The notes under the pieces were generated by a model. The model had not been told where the DNA came from. It worked only from the letters and a program-made list of their open reading frames with translations, and did no database searches. This document shows positions 42,649 to 52,985 of a stretch of DNA of 64,000 nucleotides, one piece after another; the first letter of the stretch is position 1; each line of letters opens with the position of its first letter. The position numbers were made by a program, and so were the translations under genes. The DNA is from Clostridium sp. TW13 (lineage in GTDB: Bacteria; Bacillota; Clostridia; Clostridiales; Clostridiaceae): NCBI RefSeq assembly GCF_024345225.1, contig NZ_BROD01000001.1, positions 1,932,362 to 1,996,361 on the forward strand, written 5' to 3'.

Positions 42649-45498
42649 TTAATGACATGAGTCTTTTATTTGAATAAATAAATTAGAACATTCAACTTTA
42701 TTTTGTTGTTTAGCTGCTTCTTCAAGCTTTATTGCTACTTCATAAATTGATGCTATTCCAAACGTACCAGAAGATCCTTTTAATTCATGAGCTCCTCTTG
42801 CCAACTTATTGAAATCACTATTCTCAATAGCCTCATTAATTTCATTCAATAAATCTGGTAAACATTTTATATAATCTTCAAGTATTTCTCTTGCTTCATC
42901 TTTATCAAGCTCTGTAATATTAATAAAATTTTCAATATTATTATCTATTATTCTACTATAATCGTCAACTTTTTGCTTTGCTTTAGTACTATTTTCTATT
43001 TTTTTAAACATTTTATCGAAATTTATTGGTTTACTTATGTAATCATCCATTCCTGTTTTAATACACTTCTCATAATCACCTTCCATGGCATTGGCAGTCA
43101 TAGCAATAATTGTAGTGTGCTTTTTTTCACCTTCTAGTTGCCTTATTTGAGACGTACATTCATAACCATCCATTATAGGCATCTGGCAATCCATAAAAAC
43201 AACATCATAAGATTTCTCTGATATTGCTTTAAGTGCTTCAACACCATTAACAGCTATATCACAATTGATTCCTCTTAACTTAAGCATGCTAATAATTATT
43301 CTTCTATTCATTGCATTGTCTTCAACAATCAAAATCCTAGGTTGTAATATATCATCAGGTTCTTTAACTGTACTGTCCTTTACATTTTTACCTTTTTGTT
43401 CATCTTCCTTTTTTAATCCTAGTTCTTTAGCAATGCAACCAAGTAGATCATCTTTTCTCACAGGTTTAGTTAAACAAGATGAAAAGCCATATTCTTTCGC
43501 TTCTTTGGTCTCATCCTTTTGCATTACAGAGGTTAAAAGTATTAACTTTACATCCTTTGCAAAAGGAATTGTTTTCAATGTAGTTGCAAGTTCATAGCCA
43601 CTCATATCTGACATTTTATAATCTACAATAGCAATACTTATTTTGTTTTCTGTATTTACATTTGTAAGTATTGAAGTAATAGCATTCCCAGCACTCTTTG
43701 CCTCAAATATATTAAGACCAGTTCCTTGAAAATATGAACTAACACTCTTTCTATTGTTGTCATTATCGTCAACAATCAAAATATTGGTACCCTTAAACTT
43801 CTCAAAGTCAAATTTCTGTTTTAAAACTTTTTTAGCAATTTTTAAACGTGCATCAAATTTAAAGGTTGAGCCTTTTCCAAATACACTCTCAACACTCATT
43901 TTTCCGCCCATCATTTTAACCAATTCATTTGATATAGCTAATCCTAAGCCAGTTCCACCATACTTTCTAGTTGTAGAAGCATCTGCTTGACTAAAAGACT
44001 GAAACAACTTATTAATATCCTCATATCGGATTCCTATTCCTGTATCCTTTACTTCAAATCTAAGATTAACTATTTTATTTTCTTCTTCTATACAATCAAC
44101 TGTAACAGAAATTTCACCAGTTTCTGTGAACTTTACTGCATTGCTTATTAAGTTATTTAATATCTGTCTTAGCCTTGAAGGATCACCAATCACTTCTTCT
44201 GGCACCCCATCTTTAATCATTACATAAACCTCAAGTCCTTTTTCAGCTGCCTTTGGAGCAAGAAGCGATACTGCATCTTCGATGGTATTCCTTAAGTTAA
44301 ATTTAATTTTCTCCATCGTAAGTTTCTTCGCCTCAATTTTAGAAAAATCTAATATATCATTAATAATATATAATAAAACTTCTGAAGCTGATTGAGCTTC
44401 ACGTATAAATTCTTTTTGTTCCAAAGATAAATCAGTTAATTTTAACAATTGAAGAAATCCCAATATTCCGTTCATTGGTGTTCTAATTTCATGAGACATA
44501 TTTGCCAAAAAATCACTCTTTGCAATATTAGCCGCTTCTGCTTGCTCTTTTGCCTTATATAACTCAGCTTCTGCAATCCTTTGCTCTGTAATATCTTCAG
44601 CAGTACAAATAAGATACTTAATATTACCAAAAGCATCTCTTTGAGGCTTGCTTTTAATTTGAAGTAATCTGGTTTCACCCTTCCAATTTTTAATTTCTAA
44701 TTCCTTTTCAGCAGGCCCATTTTTTTTAAATAAATCCCAGTTGATTTGTGAAAGCTTGTTTGCTGTATCTATATCAAAAATATCAAATAAATCTTGATAT
44801 TCTAACTCACTTTGTTTCTTACCAAAGAACTTTGCATGTGCTTCATTTGCAGTGGCATATGAAGTAACATTACTTAATGCCCAAATCTGCGACTCAGCAT
44901 TATTAAGCAAAATTGCCTGTCCATCAAGAGTTGATTTATAATTTCTTTCTTTTTCAATTCTTACTTTTGTGTATGAAAAGGCCTTAGAAATATCTGTTAA
45001 AACTCTAATTTGATTTTCTTGCCATTTTAAAGGCTTCGTTAAACTTTCAAATCCAATAAATCCTATTAATTCATTTTCATTTTTTAATGGAACCATAAGA
45101 CAAGATTGAATTCCCTCCTCATTAAAAGCATCAGCTTCAAATACTGCTTGAGCAGGAAATTCATTTATATTATTTATAAAAATAAAATCCCTCTTCTTAA
45201 TCTCACGAATAAGCCACGGATGAGTATAAACCACTTCTTCCTCTTGAGATTGTCTTTTTGGTATTATATTATCTTTATTCCATTGACATTCTATCTGCAT
45301 AAAAGTAGGATCTTTTGAAAAATAGTACATATAAATTCTATCTATATCAAAAAATAATCCTATCTCCTCCAACGACTTTTTCACCTCAGATTGGTAATTA
45401 ATACTATCAACTTCTAAAAATTTAAGAAAAGTACTATTAATTAGTCTGATACAATCTTTGGAGTAATTAACATTTATGCAATCACACTTATCATTCAT
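42649..45498 (-). CDS. Hybrid sensor histidine kinase (GAF-PAS-HisKA-HATPase-REC-REC-HPt)
   Basis: A 949-residue cytosolic phosphorelay protein without membrane segments. Domain order: GAF (about 20-190; [23 protein letters not shown]), PAS (about 200-315), HisKA with [16 protein letters not shown] (His near 335), HATPase with [12 protein letters not shown] and [10 protein letters not shown], receiver 1 ([28 protein letters not shown]), receiver 2 ([28 protein letters not shown]) and a C-terminal HPt ([18 protein letters not shown]). The start at 45498 follows GGGGGC; an in-frame ATG 27 bases earlier lies before that site. It is 16 bp downstream of the HD-GYP gene. The signal is unknown; the GAF domain suggests a soluble cytosolic ligand. 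Confidence 0.94.
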   Translation of the reverse strand: MNDKCDCINVNYSKDCIRLINSTFLKFLEVDSINYQSEVKKSLEEIGLFFDIDRIYMYYFSKDPTFMQIECQWNKDNIIPKRQSQEEEVVYTHPWLIREIKKRDFIFINNINEFPAQAVFEADAFNEEGIQSCLMVPLKNENELIGFIGFESLTKPLKWQENQIRVLTDISKAFSYTKVRIEKERNYKSTLDGQAILLNNAESQIWALSNVTSYATANEAHAKFFGKKQSELEYQDLFDIFDIDTANKLSQINWDLFKKNGPAEKELEIKNWKGETRLLQIKSKPQRDAFGNIKYLICTAEDITEQRIAEAELYKAKEQAEAANIAKSDFLANMSHEIRTPMNGILGFLQLLKLTDLSLEQKEFIREAQSASEVLLYIINDILDFSKIEAKKLTMEKIKFNLRNTIEDAVSLLAPKAAEKGLEVYVMIKDGVPEEVIGDPSRLRQILNNLISNAVKFTETGEISVTVDCIEEENKIVNLRFEVKDTGIGIRYEDINKLFQSFSQADASTTRKYGGTGLGLAISNELVKMMGGKMSVESVFGKGSTFKFDARLKIAKKVLKQKFDFEKFKGTNILIVDDNDNNRKSVSSYFQGTGLNIFEAKSAGNAITSILTNVNTENKISIAIVDYKMSDMSGYELATTLKTIPFAKDVKLILLTSVMQKDETKEAKEYGFSSCLTKPVRKDDLLGCIAKELGLKKEDEQKGKNVKDSTVKEPDDILQPRILIVEDNAMNRRIIISMLKLRGINCDIAVNGVEALKAISEKSYDVVFMDCQMPIMDGYECTSQIRQLEGEKKHTTIIAMTANAMEGDYEKCIKTGMDDYISKPINFDKMFKKIENSTKAKQKVDDYSRIIDNNIENFINITELDKDEAREILEDYIKCLPDLLNEINEAIENSDFNKLARGAHELKGSSGTFGIASIYEVAIKLEEAAKQQNKVECSNLFIQIKDSCH

Positions 45499-45514
45499 AT
45501 AACTGCCCCCAAAA

Positions 45515-46585
45515 TTAAAATTCACAAGTTTTTGTGATAAATAAAGTTAATTCTTTTAATAAATCTACTTCATAGGATTCTGAAAGTAGGTTTCCATATT
45601 TATCATAGATGACTTTCACCACTGGTCTGGTTGGCATTGAACTATTTTGTTTCACCACTAATCCCTTTTCATTTGTGCTTAAAACAACACCACTACCAGT
45701 TGGAAAAGCAGCTATATTCATAGTAAACTTTCTTACTATATCTGCATCAAAATGAACATTACTCATCCCCATAAGATATTCAATTACTTCAGATACGGTT
45801 TTATTTTCAACCCCATTTCTCCCTGATATCAAGTTATCAAAAACATCACATATAGATACTATCTTTGCAACTTGGTTTATTTCATCTCCATGCAACTTCA
45901 GAGGATATCCACTACCATCATTTCTTTCATGATGCATTAAAACAGCTACCTTCACATACGAACTCCAAACATGCTGCTTTCCTAAAACATCATATCCCAC
46001 CTTTGGATGCATCAATTCTACATACTCATCTAGTTCTTCCTTAGTTCCAAATTCTGATATAAGATTTTTATCATTTAAAATTTTTGTCTTACCTATATCG
46101 TGTAATAGTGCACCTGTAGCTATATCTTTAAGCCTTGATATACTATATCCCATATGAGTGCCTATTATAGTAGCTAACACACTAACATTAACAGAATGTG
46201 AATATATATTATTATCACTCGCACTTATTTCAGCTACATTTATCAAAACATCTTTATTTGATAGTACATCTTCAAGTATTGAATCTACTGAATTTACAAT
46301 ACTATTATTAAGAATTTTTCCTTCACGGCAATACGCTTCAGTCATTTCCTTAACAGCTCTTTTACTCATTTGTCTTGTCTTATCAGAAATACTCTCTTCA
46401 ATGATTACATTCTTTGATATGTCATCATCGATATATACAGAATTTATCCCAAGTTCTTTTATTCTCTCTATGTAAAATGGTTTTAACCTTACTCCAACAT
46501 TAAGTAAAACTCTACCCAATTCATCATATATCTGCTTTCCTAGAACTTCATCCCCAGTTAAGTTAGAGACACTAACAATTCTCAT
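45515..46585 (-). CDS. HD-GYP domain protein, probable cyclic-di-GMP phosphodiesterase
   Basis: A 356-residue protein. The N-terminal region of about 120 residues resembles the DUF3391-like segment found before HD-GYP domains. The catalytic domain has [27 protein letters not shown] (HD motif), [11 protein letters not shown] and [12 protein letters not shown] (the GYP motif), then [14 protein letters not shown]. All metal ligands appear present, so it probably hydrolyses cyclic di-GMP. TTGGAGG lies 6 nt before ATG 46585. It is the first gene of a three-gene signalling operon with a hybrid kinase and a CheY-like protein, which suggests phosphorelay control of its activity. Confidence 0.92.
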   Translation of the reverse strand: MRIVSVSNLTGDEVLGKQIYDELGRVLLNVGVRLKPFYIERIKELGINSVYIDDDISKNVIIEESISDKTRQMSKRAVKEMTEAYCREGKILNNSIVNSVDSILEDVLSNKDVLINVAEISASDNNIYSHSVNVSVLATIIGTHMGYSISRLKDIATGALLHDIGKTKILNDKNLISEFGTKEELDEYVELMHPKVGYDVLGKQHVWSSYVKVAVLMHHERNDGSGYPLKLHGDEINQVAKIVSICDVFDNLISGRNGVENKTVSEVIEYLMGMSNVHFDADIVRKFTMNIAAFPTGSGVVLSTNEKGLVVKQNSSMPTRPVVKVIYDKYGNLLSESYEVDLLKELTLFITKTCEF

Positions 46586-46888
46586 ATAATCCTCCAAATA
46601 AAATAATAATTATGTACTAGCTACTTTAGATAAATAGCCAAATAGTGAAAATAATGTACTTTTCTAACTGAGTCCAAAATGAGAACATCATTAGTAATAA
46701 TTATATTTAAAATATTAACATATTCATCCCTTTTTGACTACTAAAAACGCAAAAAACGACATTATTTTTGTTTCTTTAATATACTTTAGTTGTTAATGCT
46801 TTGAGAACATTTCAAGTTTTACAGAATATTATATATAAACAGATAAACTGCACTGAAGATAAAAAAATAATTTATAGGAGATAAGATC
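46586..46888. other. 303-bp gap between divergent genes
   Basis: AT-rich intergenic region between the HD-GYP gene and the DUF6143-like gene. It must hold promoters for both. I see no convincing riboswitch, repeat or small gene in it. Confidence 0.6.
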
Positions 46889-47455
46889 ATGATAAATGAG
46901 TATGATAAGTATTTTGTAACTCCCCCTAATAATAGACCTCAATATGTAGTAAGCGTTACCCCTTCATTGTCTATATCCATGCAAGGAAATTATTTTGTAG
47001 GTCAAACTGAGACTTTATCTCTAGGAAATGGCACTTATGCTTGGACTGGTTTAGTAAACCCACCTCACTCTCATATGAATTTGTATGCAAATGTATTTAC
47101 TGTTTCAAATTTTTCAAATGAAGATTTAGTTACAGAAATATGGCTTAATACTAATATACCTGCAAATGCAAGTGTGGCCACTAAGGTTTCTCCAAGCAAT
47201 ACATCAATTATGCCACTTCCGATAAATAGAGTAGATATTCTATATAAAGACTCAATTAATAATAATACACCACCACAGGCTGGAGTTAATATATATCAAA
47301 GGATTGTACCACCTATGACAACATTAGTTAGTGAAGAGGACGGAAAGTTTATTGAAGCTCCTGGTGGAAACTATTCATTAGTCATAAAGTCATTAACTTC
47401 AAATCCTGCTCAAGCAGTAGTTGCTTTAGGTTGGTGGGAAAAAGTGAAATGTTAA
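46889..47455 (+). CDS. DUF6143-like protein of unknown function
   Basis: A 188-residue protein without signal peptide or membrane segments, assigned by eye to the DUF6143-type group. The sequence is rich in beta strands, Asn and Pro: QGNYFVGQTETLSLGNGTYA, VNPPHSHMNLYANVFTVSNF, EIWLNTNIPANASVATKVSP and a closing VVALGWWEKVKC. This looks like a jelly-roll or coat-like fold, as seen in clostridial and bacillar spore or appendage proteins, but no function can be claimed. AGGAGATAAGATC precedes the ATG. Single gene with a bidirectional terminator. Confidence 0.65.
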   Translation: MINEYDKYFVTPPNNRPQYVVSVTPSLSISMQGNYFVGQTETLSLGNGTYAWTGLVNPPHSHMNLYANVFTVSNFSNEDLVTEIWLNTNIPANASVATKVSPSNTSIMPLPINRVDILYKDSINNNTPPQAGVNIYQRIVPPMTTLVSEEDGKFIEAPGGNYSLVIKSLTSNPAQAVVALGWWEKVKC

Positions 47456-47480
47456 AAAATTCATTCTATGAATGAGCTAA

Positions 47481-47533
47481 TAAATTAGGCTGTATATGTT
47501 GATATATAAATCTCCATATACAGCCTAATTTTA
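47481..47533. terminator. Bidirectional terminator
   Basis: TAAATTAGGCTGTATATG pairs with CATATACAGCCTAATTTTA between the convergent DUF6143-like and MFS genes; T-runs on both sides. Confidence 0.8.
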
Positions 47534-48739
47534 TAGTATCAAATTTTTATTGGTTGATGGAAGTTTTTTAAATACTGAAAAGTAAACCCAAGCTGCATTT
47601 ATAAGCAGTAACGAACTAGTAATAAAGAATACATATCTTATACCAAAGCAAGCTGCTACTTGTCCACCTAAAATAGAGCCTCCAAATATTCCTAAATATT
47701 GAGCTGACATACTAAATCCAAATATTCTCCCTGTAAGAGAACTCGGTGTAATCTTCTTTATAAGTATATTAACAGATGGAGTAAGTCCTGCTGTTGCTAA
47801 TCCTAATAGAAAACGAAGTCCCATTAGCTGCCAAGGATTTTTCACAAATGCTTGTGGTATAAAAATTACGCCTGCTACTAAAAGTGCAATCAACATAATC
47901 TTTTGTGGCCCTACTTTATCAGAAAGTTTTCCTAGCCTTGGAGCAGCAATTATGCTTGCTAGACCTGAAGCTGAAAAAGCCATCCCAGCTACCAATGCGA
48001 CATGACTACTATTTCTGGATAATTGAGTAACATACACTGTAACAATAGGTTCTATAGAATATAGAGCTAATGTCAATATAAAAGATGTAATAAACATTGT
48101 TATAAGTAATGTTGAGTCAGGAATAAGATTCCACACTTCCTTAGCACTAAGAACTTTTCTGTCCTCTTTTACAAAGGATTCTTTTACAAATAATACAGTT
48201 GTAATAAAAGCAATTATTAGTAGAGTTCCTGTAATAAAGAACACATTTTGTAAACCAAAGTTCTCTTCAATATAGCCTCCTATCATAGGGCCAAGCAGTG
48301 AGCCTCCTATTGATGCTGTAGATAGTGTTCCTAAAGCCCATCCTGCATGTTCTTTATCTGCCTGAGTAGCAATTAATGTAGTGCAAGCTGTACTATAACC
48401 TGCTACAACTCCCTGCAATAACCTTAAGGATATAAGTTGATACACGTTATTGACAAATCCCATGCTAAATATAATTATTGACATACCAAAACTTGACCTT
48501 AAAAGCATAGGTTTACGTCCAACTTTGTCAGCGAGATGTCCCCAAATTGGAGAGAAAATAGCTAACATTATAAAATTAGCACCAAAAGCAATTCCTGAGA
48601 ATTGTTCTACTAAGGCAGTGTTTTGTACTCCCAGATGCTTTATATAAAGAGGTAATATTGGTGCAATTTGACTCATACCAATGCTTGTTACAAACATTCC
48701 AAACCAACAAACTATTAAATTTCTTTTCCACATTTTCAT
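47531..48739 (-). CDS. MFS multidrug exporter
   Basis: A 402-residue transporter with 12 predicted segments. GMSQIAPILPLYIKHLGV, the loop 2-3 motif GHLADKVGRKPMLLRSSFG and the antiporter motif C region GWALGTLSTASIGGSLLGPM are all visible; the second half has APRLGKLSDKVGPQKIM. This is the DHA1 drug:H+ antiporter group, like Bmr and YfmO. GAAGG lies 9 nt before the ATG. Upstream, at about 100 bp, is an AraC regulator gene on the same strand, which may control it; this is inferred from position only. Confidence 0.9.
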   Translation of the reverse strand: MKMWKRNLIVCWFGMFVTSIGMSQIAPILPLYIKHLGVQNTALVEQFSGIAFGANFIMLAIFSPIWGHLADKVGRKPMLLRSSFGMSIIIFSMGFVNNVYQLISLRLLQGVVAGYSTACTTLIATQADKEHAGWALGTLSTASIGGSLLGPMIGGYIEENFGLQNVFFITGTLLIIAFITTVLFVKESFVKEDRKVLSAKEVWNLIPDSTLLITMFITSFILTLALYSIEPIVTVYVTQLSRNSSHVALVAGMAFSASGLASIIAAPRLGKLSDKVGPQKIMLIALLVAGVIFIPQAFVKNPWQLMGLRFLLGLATAGLTPSVNILIKKITPSSLTGRIFGFSMSAQYLGIFGGSILGGQVAACFGIRYVFFITSSLLLINAAWVYFSVFKKLPSTNKNLIL

Positions 48740-48841
48740 GAATATAAGCCTTCTTTCTTTTGTAATTCAAATATTAACGAAGTGTATTAACAATACCATC
48801 TTTATTTTAAATTACAAAATGGCTTTATACCATGCACTATC

Positions 48842-49672
48842 TTAAACATCATGGACATTCTTGCTATAAAATTCTGTTGGACTTATACCTTCCATCTTTT
48901 TAAATATCCTGCTAAAATAAAATTCGTCACTAAATCCAACTTCATTTGCTACTTCCTTCACTTTTTTATTACCATCAATTATAAGTTCCTTAGCTTTATC
49001 AATCTTCATTTTATTAAAAAACTCTATTATAGAATATCCTGTATTATCCTTAAATACTCTTGATAAATAAGTTGGCGATAATTGTGCACTATTTGATAAT
49101 TCATTTAAGGTTATTTTAGCATTTATATTTTCACGCATATATTTAATGATATTTTCTATTTTTAGAGATACAGAATAATTATGATTTTCTCTTTTTTTAT
49201 TTCTATAAATTTCAAAAATCAATTGTTGAAGTAAGGTTTTTGAAACAAACTCGTAGTCAGGAAGTTTTTCATTCCAGCTCTCAACCATCTTTCTAAATAT
49301 GTAGTTTATTTGATAGCAATCTCTTACTTCTTGGATTGGGTTTAACGGCAATCCTTTAGTTTCATTTCTAATATCCCACTTATTATCACTGAAAATTACA
49401 TCTACATAACTAAAATGAACAGATATAAAATATAGAGGATTTTTCAAATCAGACTCGATTGATTGTTTTATGTTTGAACATATGTAAAACAACATACCTT
49501 CTTTAGCATTATATATTTTATTATCAATTGTTATATATCCATTTCCTCCCGTAACTAAAAGAAGCTCATGATGGTCAAGAGTTCTGGTTATCTTTGGTCT
49601 ATACTTCCAAGGCTCATTAGCCTGTCTCATATTACAATAATTTATGTGAACAAATAGGTTGTTTATGTTCAT
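48842..49672 (-). CDS. AraC-family regulator with N-terminal cupin-like domain
   Basis: A 276-residue regulator. The N-terminal part is a ligand-binding cupin (HELLLVTGGNGYITIDNKIY, MLFYICSNIKQSIES). The C-terminal 100 residues form the AraC double HTH (ITLNELSNSAQLSPTYLSRV, IIEFFNKMKIDKAKELI, VGFSDEFYFSRIFKKMEGIS). Regulators of this layout usually respond to sugars or related compounds. Its neighbours are a drug-type MFS exporter gene downstream and a glycosyltransferase-like gene upstream, both on the same strand. GAGGATACTAA precedes the ATG. Confidence 0.92.
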   Translation of the reverse strand: MNINNLFVHINYCNMRQANEPWKYRPKITRTLDHHELLLVTGGNGYITIDNKIYNAKEGMLFYICSNIKQSIESDLKNPLYFISVHFSYVDVIFSDNKWDIRNETKGLPLNPIQEVRDCYQINYIFRKMVESWNEKLPDYEFVSKTLLQQLIFEIYRNKKRENHNYSVSLKIENIIKYMRENINAKITLNELSNSAQLSPTYLSRVFKDNTGYSIIEFFNKMKIDKAKELIIDGNKKVKEVANEVGFSDEFYFSRIFKKMEGISPTEFYSKNVHDV

Positions 49673-49729
49673 TTAGTATCCTCCACAAATTAAGTAAAAT
49701 AATTCATTATTAAAAATAAAACTTTACTC

Positions 49730-50455
49730 CTATTCCTTGCCTGTATTTATAGCTGATTCACTAATAATATAGCAAAGCTCCACTCTATTGAACCATTTTG
49801 TAGAATCAAGCTTCTCAATTACCTCTCCATTGATATCTTCTATATATTCAAGTCCTTCCACAGCCTTATATCCTACTTTTAGATTTCCTATTCTATATGC
49901 TATCATAGGCCACTCTGCATCTGTCATCCTATCTTTGGAATTCTCTGAAATCAGTTCTGCACACTTTCTTGAAAAACAGCAAGACCCAGCAGTTATATCA
50001 ACTTCTTTTCCAAATTCTAAAGAAAATATTTTGTTTGCAATTTTCTCAGTCTCAATCCATTCAACAGGATGAGATTTGAATGCTCTCTCAGTTCTCCCCA
50101 AAATAGTATAATCATTATCTTTTACTTTGAGAATCATGCTTTTTAGTTCATCTGAATATCTATCAGCCCAGGTTAACAATCTATCAAAATCACAATAATG
50201 AAAATACTCACTACACCCTTCTAATGCAAATTTTATAGCTTCTCTTCTAGCATTAGCTGTTCCCTTTTTAGGAATAATTTTCACTTTAAATCCAGCTTCA
50301 TCTAGCTCATCTATTAGTACCTTATCAGTCTTATCACTTACCGCTATAAACAGTTCATCATAAATTTCATTAAATAATGGTAAAAATCTTTTAGCTAAAG
50401 CACGATTGTTACCATTAGGATCGTGTGTAACACAAATTAATGCTGTAGAGTTCAT
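49730..50455 (-). CDS. GT-A-fold glycosyltransferase-like protein
   Basis: A 241-residue soluble protein with the outline of a family-2-like glycosyltransferase. It has an N-terminal strand ALICVTHDPNGNNRALAKRF, a KGTANARREAIKFAL helix, EYFHYCDFDRLLTWADRYSD where a DxD-like CDFDR would bind metal and nucleotide sugar, a ILGRTERAFKSHPVEW segment, and DITAGSCCFSRKCAEL. No membrane segment. The substrate and acceptor are unknown and no polysaccharide cluster is near. ATG at 50455 is preferred (AAAGAAGTG 9 nt upstream) over an in-frame ATG 12 bases earlier. Confidence 0.7.
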   Translation of the reverse strand: MNSTALICVTHDPNGNNRALAKRFLPLFNEIYDELFIAVSDKTDKVLIDELDEAGFKVKIIPKKGTANARREAIKFALEGCSEYFHYCDFDRLLTWADRYSDELKSMILKVKDNDYTILGRTERAFKSHPVEWIETEKIANKIFSLEFGKEVDITAGSCCFSRKCAELISENSKDRMTDAEWPMIAYRIGNLKVGYKAVEGLEYIEDINGEVIEKLDSTKWFNRVELCYIISESAINTGKE

Positions 50456-50491
50456 ATAACATTTCACTTCTTTCTTTAATATTTAAATTAT

Positions 50492-50710
50492 TTACTGTCT
50501 TATTTTTAAAAGTTTTTCTTTTATTCTAGCAAAAATAAACTCTAACAAAGTACATAAGCAGGCAATTATAAATATACCTAAGGCAGTCTGCCATGAACAA
50601 AAAGGTTTATTTGCAATTCCTAAATAATTGTTTATTATATCCCCAATTATAATTCCAATTAGAAATATTATAAAATCTAATATTAATTTACTTATCTTAA
50701 ACTTTTTCAC
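50492..50710 (-). CDS. Small two-helix membrane protein, unknown
   Basis: A 72-residue protein with two hydrophobic helices (LILDFIIFLIGIIIGDIINN and ALGIFIIACLCTLLEFIFA) and positive ends. A GTG start at 50710 follows AGAAGGTGG by 6 nt and is preferred to an in-frame ATG 48 bases upstream. It is 36 bp upstream of the glycosyltransferase-like gene on the same strand, so the two could be cotranscribed. Family not recognised. Confidence 0.65.
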   Translation of the reverse strand: MKKFKISKLILDFIIFLIGIIIGDIINNYLGIANKPFCSWQTALGIFIIACLCTLLEFIFARIKEKLLKIRQ

Positions 50711-50939
50711 AATATGCCACCTTCTAAAACCTTTGTTTATGTGTAATAATTTCCACAAACTTTACATGTATTATTATATCTTAAAAAATTCAATATTAAA
50801 ATTATACTTTATATAATACCATATACATAATTCACACAAAAATAATGAAACTTTTATACAAATAAGAAAAACCACTACAAAATAATACAATAAGTTCTAT
50901 TTTGTAATGGCTTTATTATTAATTATCTTATATAAGAAA

Positions 50940-51833
50940 TCACTTCTTAACTATTGGTATATAAATATACATACATACTTTATTGTATTCCCATGGATGA
51001 CAACGTTCATTATAAAACTCAAAATCAAGCTTACTATCATCAATTTCATATCCTGAATTAGGAAACCATTCTTCTAAAATATATGTCCAAGTACCTTTTA
51101 TACTATTAACAAAATCATCCTCTTGTACTTCTGGCGTCATAAAAACTGCATAAGTCGCTGTTGGAACTTCAACCTTATACATTTCATCTAATGCATTACT
51201 GAAATCCCCAACCTCTACTCCCAGTACATAAGAAAACTCATCTGTATTCATATTAGTGTTTATGCAGATTCCATACTCTCCATGCTTTACTGTTTTTTGA
51301 GTTTCGTATAATTTTGCTTCTTTGCCTTCAATATCACACTTGTCCCAAAAAGCTGGAATATCTCTTGAATGAGTATTATTTCTTAATGTTGTATCAAATT
51401 TATATCCAACTATCTTGAAAGCATCTCTATTTATTATTTTAGGTTCCATTACTATCCCTCCAACCTTATTCTCTTTCAATTTCGTTAAATTAATCTTATT
51501 AGGAAACCCTTCTGGTGCGTGCATTCTATAATAATTTGGAGGATATCCAAAAGCTTTTCTAAATGCTTTTGTAAAACCAGAATGAGTTCCAAAACCTAAA
51601 TTTAATGCTATATCTAATATTTTTTCCCCTTTACTTAAATGAAAAATACTATATTGTAACTTTCTTCTAGTTACATACTCCATAACTGTCATTCCTACAA
51701 AACTATTAAATACTCTGTAATAATGATAAGTTGAGAAACCAGAAATATTTGCAAGTTCTTCCACACTAATCTTTTTTGTTATATTATCATCAATATAGTC
51801 TATAGTTTTCTGAATTAAATCTATATAATCCAT
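50940..51833 (-). CDS. AraC-family regulator with GyrI-like effector domain
   Basis: A 297-residue regulator of the same layout as that at 21489-22367. The N-terminal AraC double HTH (ISVEELANISGFSTYHYYRV, LGFGTHSGFTKAFRKAFGYP) is followed by a linker with PNYYRMHAPEGFPN and a GyrI/AraC-E-bind ligand domain (ATYAVFMTPEVQEDDFVNSI, SGYEIDDSKLDFEFYNERCH, MYIYIPIVKK). Such proteins often sense antibiotics or metabolites. GGGAGGTG lies 9 nt before ATG 51833. It has no linked target gene; the only downstream genes on its strand are 180 bp or more away. Confidence 0.9.
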   Translation of the reverse strand: MDYIDLIQKTIDYIDDNITKKISVEELANISGFSTYHYYRVFNSFVGMTVMEYVTRRKLQYSIFHLSKGEKILDIALNLGFGTHSGFTKAFRKAFGYPPNYYRMHAPEGFPNKINLTKLKENKVGGIVMEPKIINRDAFKIVGYKFDTTLRNNTHSRDIPAFWDKCDIEGKEAKLYETQKTVKHGEYGICINTNMNTDEFSYVLGVEVGDFSNALDEMYKVEVPTATYAVFMTPEVQEDDFVNSIKGTWTYILEEWFPNSGYEIDDSKLDFEFYNERCHPWEYNKVCMYIYIPIVKK

Positions 51834-51998
51834 CGGTGTTAACACCTCCCAAATGAATTTTCTCCTGCAGGTTAACTATATATTATCACAGAACTTTAAG
51901 TTATTCTTTTCCTATATTGTCAAGTTTATAAAGTAACAGTATAATTTCACTATGTTTATTATATAATCTAAAAATATCCGTATCAAAGGAGTTTAGTT

Positions 51999-52238
51999 AT
52001 GCCAAATTATTTATTGGAACTTAAGAAAAGTAGTTGAAAAAATTCCTATAATTATAAATGCTGCTAGGGTTGTACTAATGGATGAAAACAGAAAAATTCT
52101 ACTTCAAAAAAGAACAGATAATAATAAATGGAGTTAAATTAGACTTCTTTTCTATAGATAATCTACCTGAAGAAATCCCCCCAAGTAATTGTCCTATTTT
52201 AGATGATGTAAAAAAAAAGATTTGCACATATTTTTAGA
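51999..52238 (+). pseudogene. Degenerate NUDIX hydrolase
   Basis: AAAGGAG and ATG at 51999 open MPNYLLELKK, then an extra base shifts the frame. In the shifted frame the sequence reads INAARVVLMDENRKILLQKR and TDNNKWS, a normal NUDIX N-terminus, and then stops where the Nudix box should begin. After a deletion of the catalytic box, a C-terminal piece LDFFSIDNLPEEIPPSNCPI follows, and a poly-A tract shifts the frame again before the end. At least two frameshifts and an internal deletion make this a dead gene. It lies in the 488-bp gap between the AraC gene and the membrane protein gene. Confidence 0.8.
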
Positions 52239-52321
52239 TATGTGCAAATAAATAGTTATCATTACTACTCTTGTGATTCTATCATAAATATTCTAAACAA
52301 TACTCTAAAAATTTAATATCT

Positions 52322-52861
52322 CTATGATTGTCCTCTTTTTATTGGACACCCAAGCAAAAATCCTACAGAGCCAGCAACAAAATCTCTTAGTTGAGAAATT
52401 GTTGCAGCTGTTGTTGTATTTATAATATTCATATTTCTAGCAATTAATAATACAACAAGTGAAATTACGCCTATTACTGTTGCAATTACTATTTGCTGCT
52501 CGTTTATATTCCTTGATTGTTCATTTTCATCTTTATTATCTAAATTATCAATTTCCAACTTATTTTCATAAGTTACACTTGTTTCGTCTAAAATTCTATT
52601 ATTTTTAGCATACTTAGATTTTTTAATACTAGGCCTGTTTAAAAAATTACTGCTTAAGAAATATCCAAAGATCGATGCTGATGTTGTTCTCACTACAATA
52701 TCTATAACATTTGAATTTTGTAATGTTGATTCATTAAAAAATAAATTATATATTGATTGTGTCATAAGAATAATCATAAAAATAATAAGACACCTATCAA
52801 CTAATTTAACTCTTTTTAGGGATTCATTGAAATAGAACAACAAATTCCTAAGACTTTTCAT
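52322..52861 (-). CDS. Unknown membrane protein
   Basis: A 179-residue protein with an N-terminal hydrophobic segment (CLIIFMIILMTQSIYNLFF), a second weaker one (IVVRTTSASIFGYFLSS), a polar central stretch rich in Asn, Asp and Glu, a strong third segment (QIVIATVIGVISLVVLLIA), and a Gly-rich end that may be a fourth. I do not recognise the family. GAGGTGAGCAA precedes the ATG at 52861; longer in-frame starts lack a site. It is downstream of the ABC-F gene on the same strand, 124 bp after its stop codon, and might be read through from it. Confidence 0.6.
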   Translation of the reverse strand: MKSLRNLLFYFNESLKRVKLVDRCLIIFMIILMTQSIYNLFFNESTLQNSNVIDIVVRTTSASIFGYFLSSNFLNRPSIKKSKYAKNNRILDETSVTYENKLEIDNLDNKDENEQSRNINEQQIVIATVIGVISLVVLLIARNMNIINTTTAATISQLRDFVAGSVGFLLGCPIKRGQS

Positions 52862-52985
52862 TTGCTCATCACCTCTAATGGCAGATATACTTTTGTTTTC
52901 AAATATAAAATACATTATAAAAATCATATTAATATACTATACTCACAAATATAAATATCAGTGCAAATCACAATAAAGTTATAAA

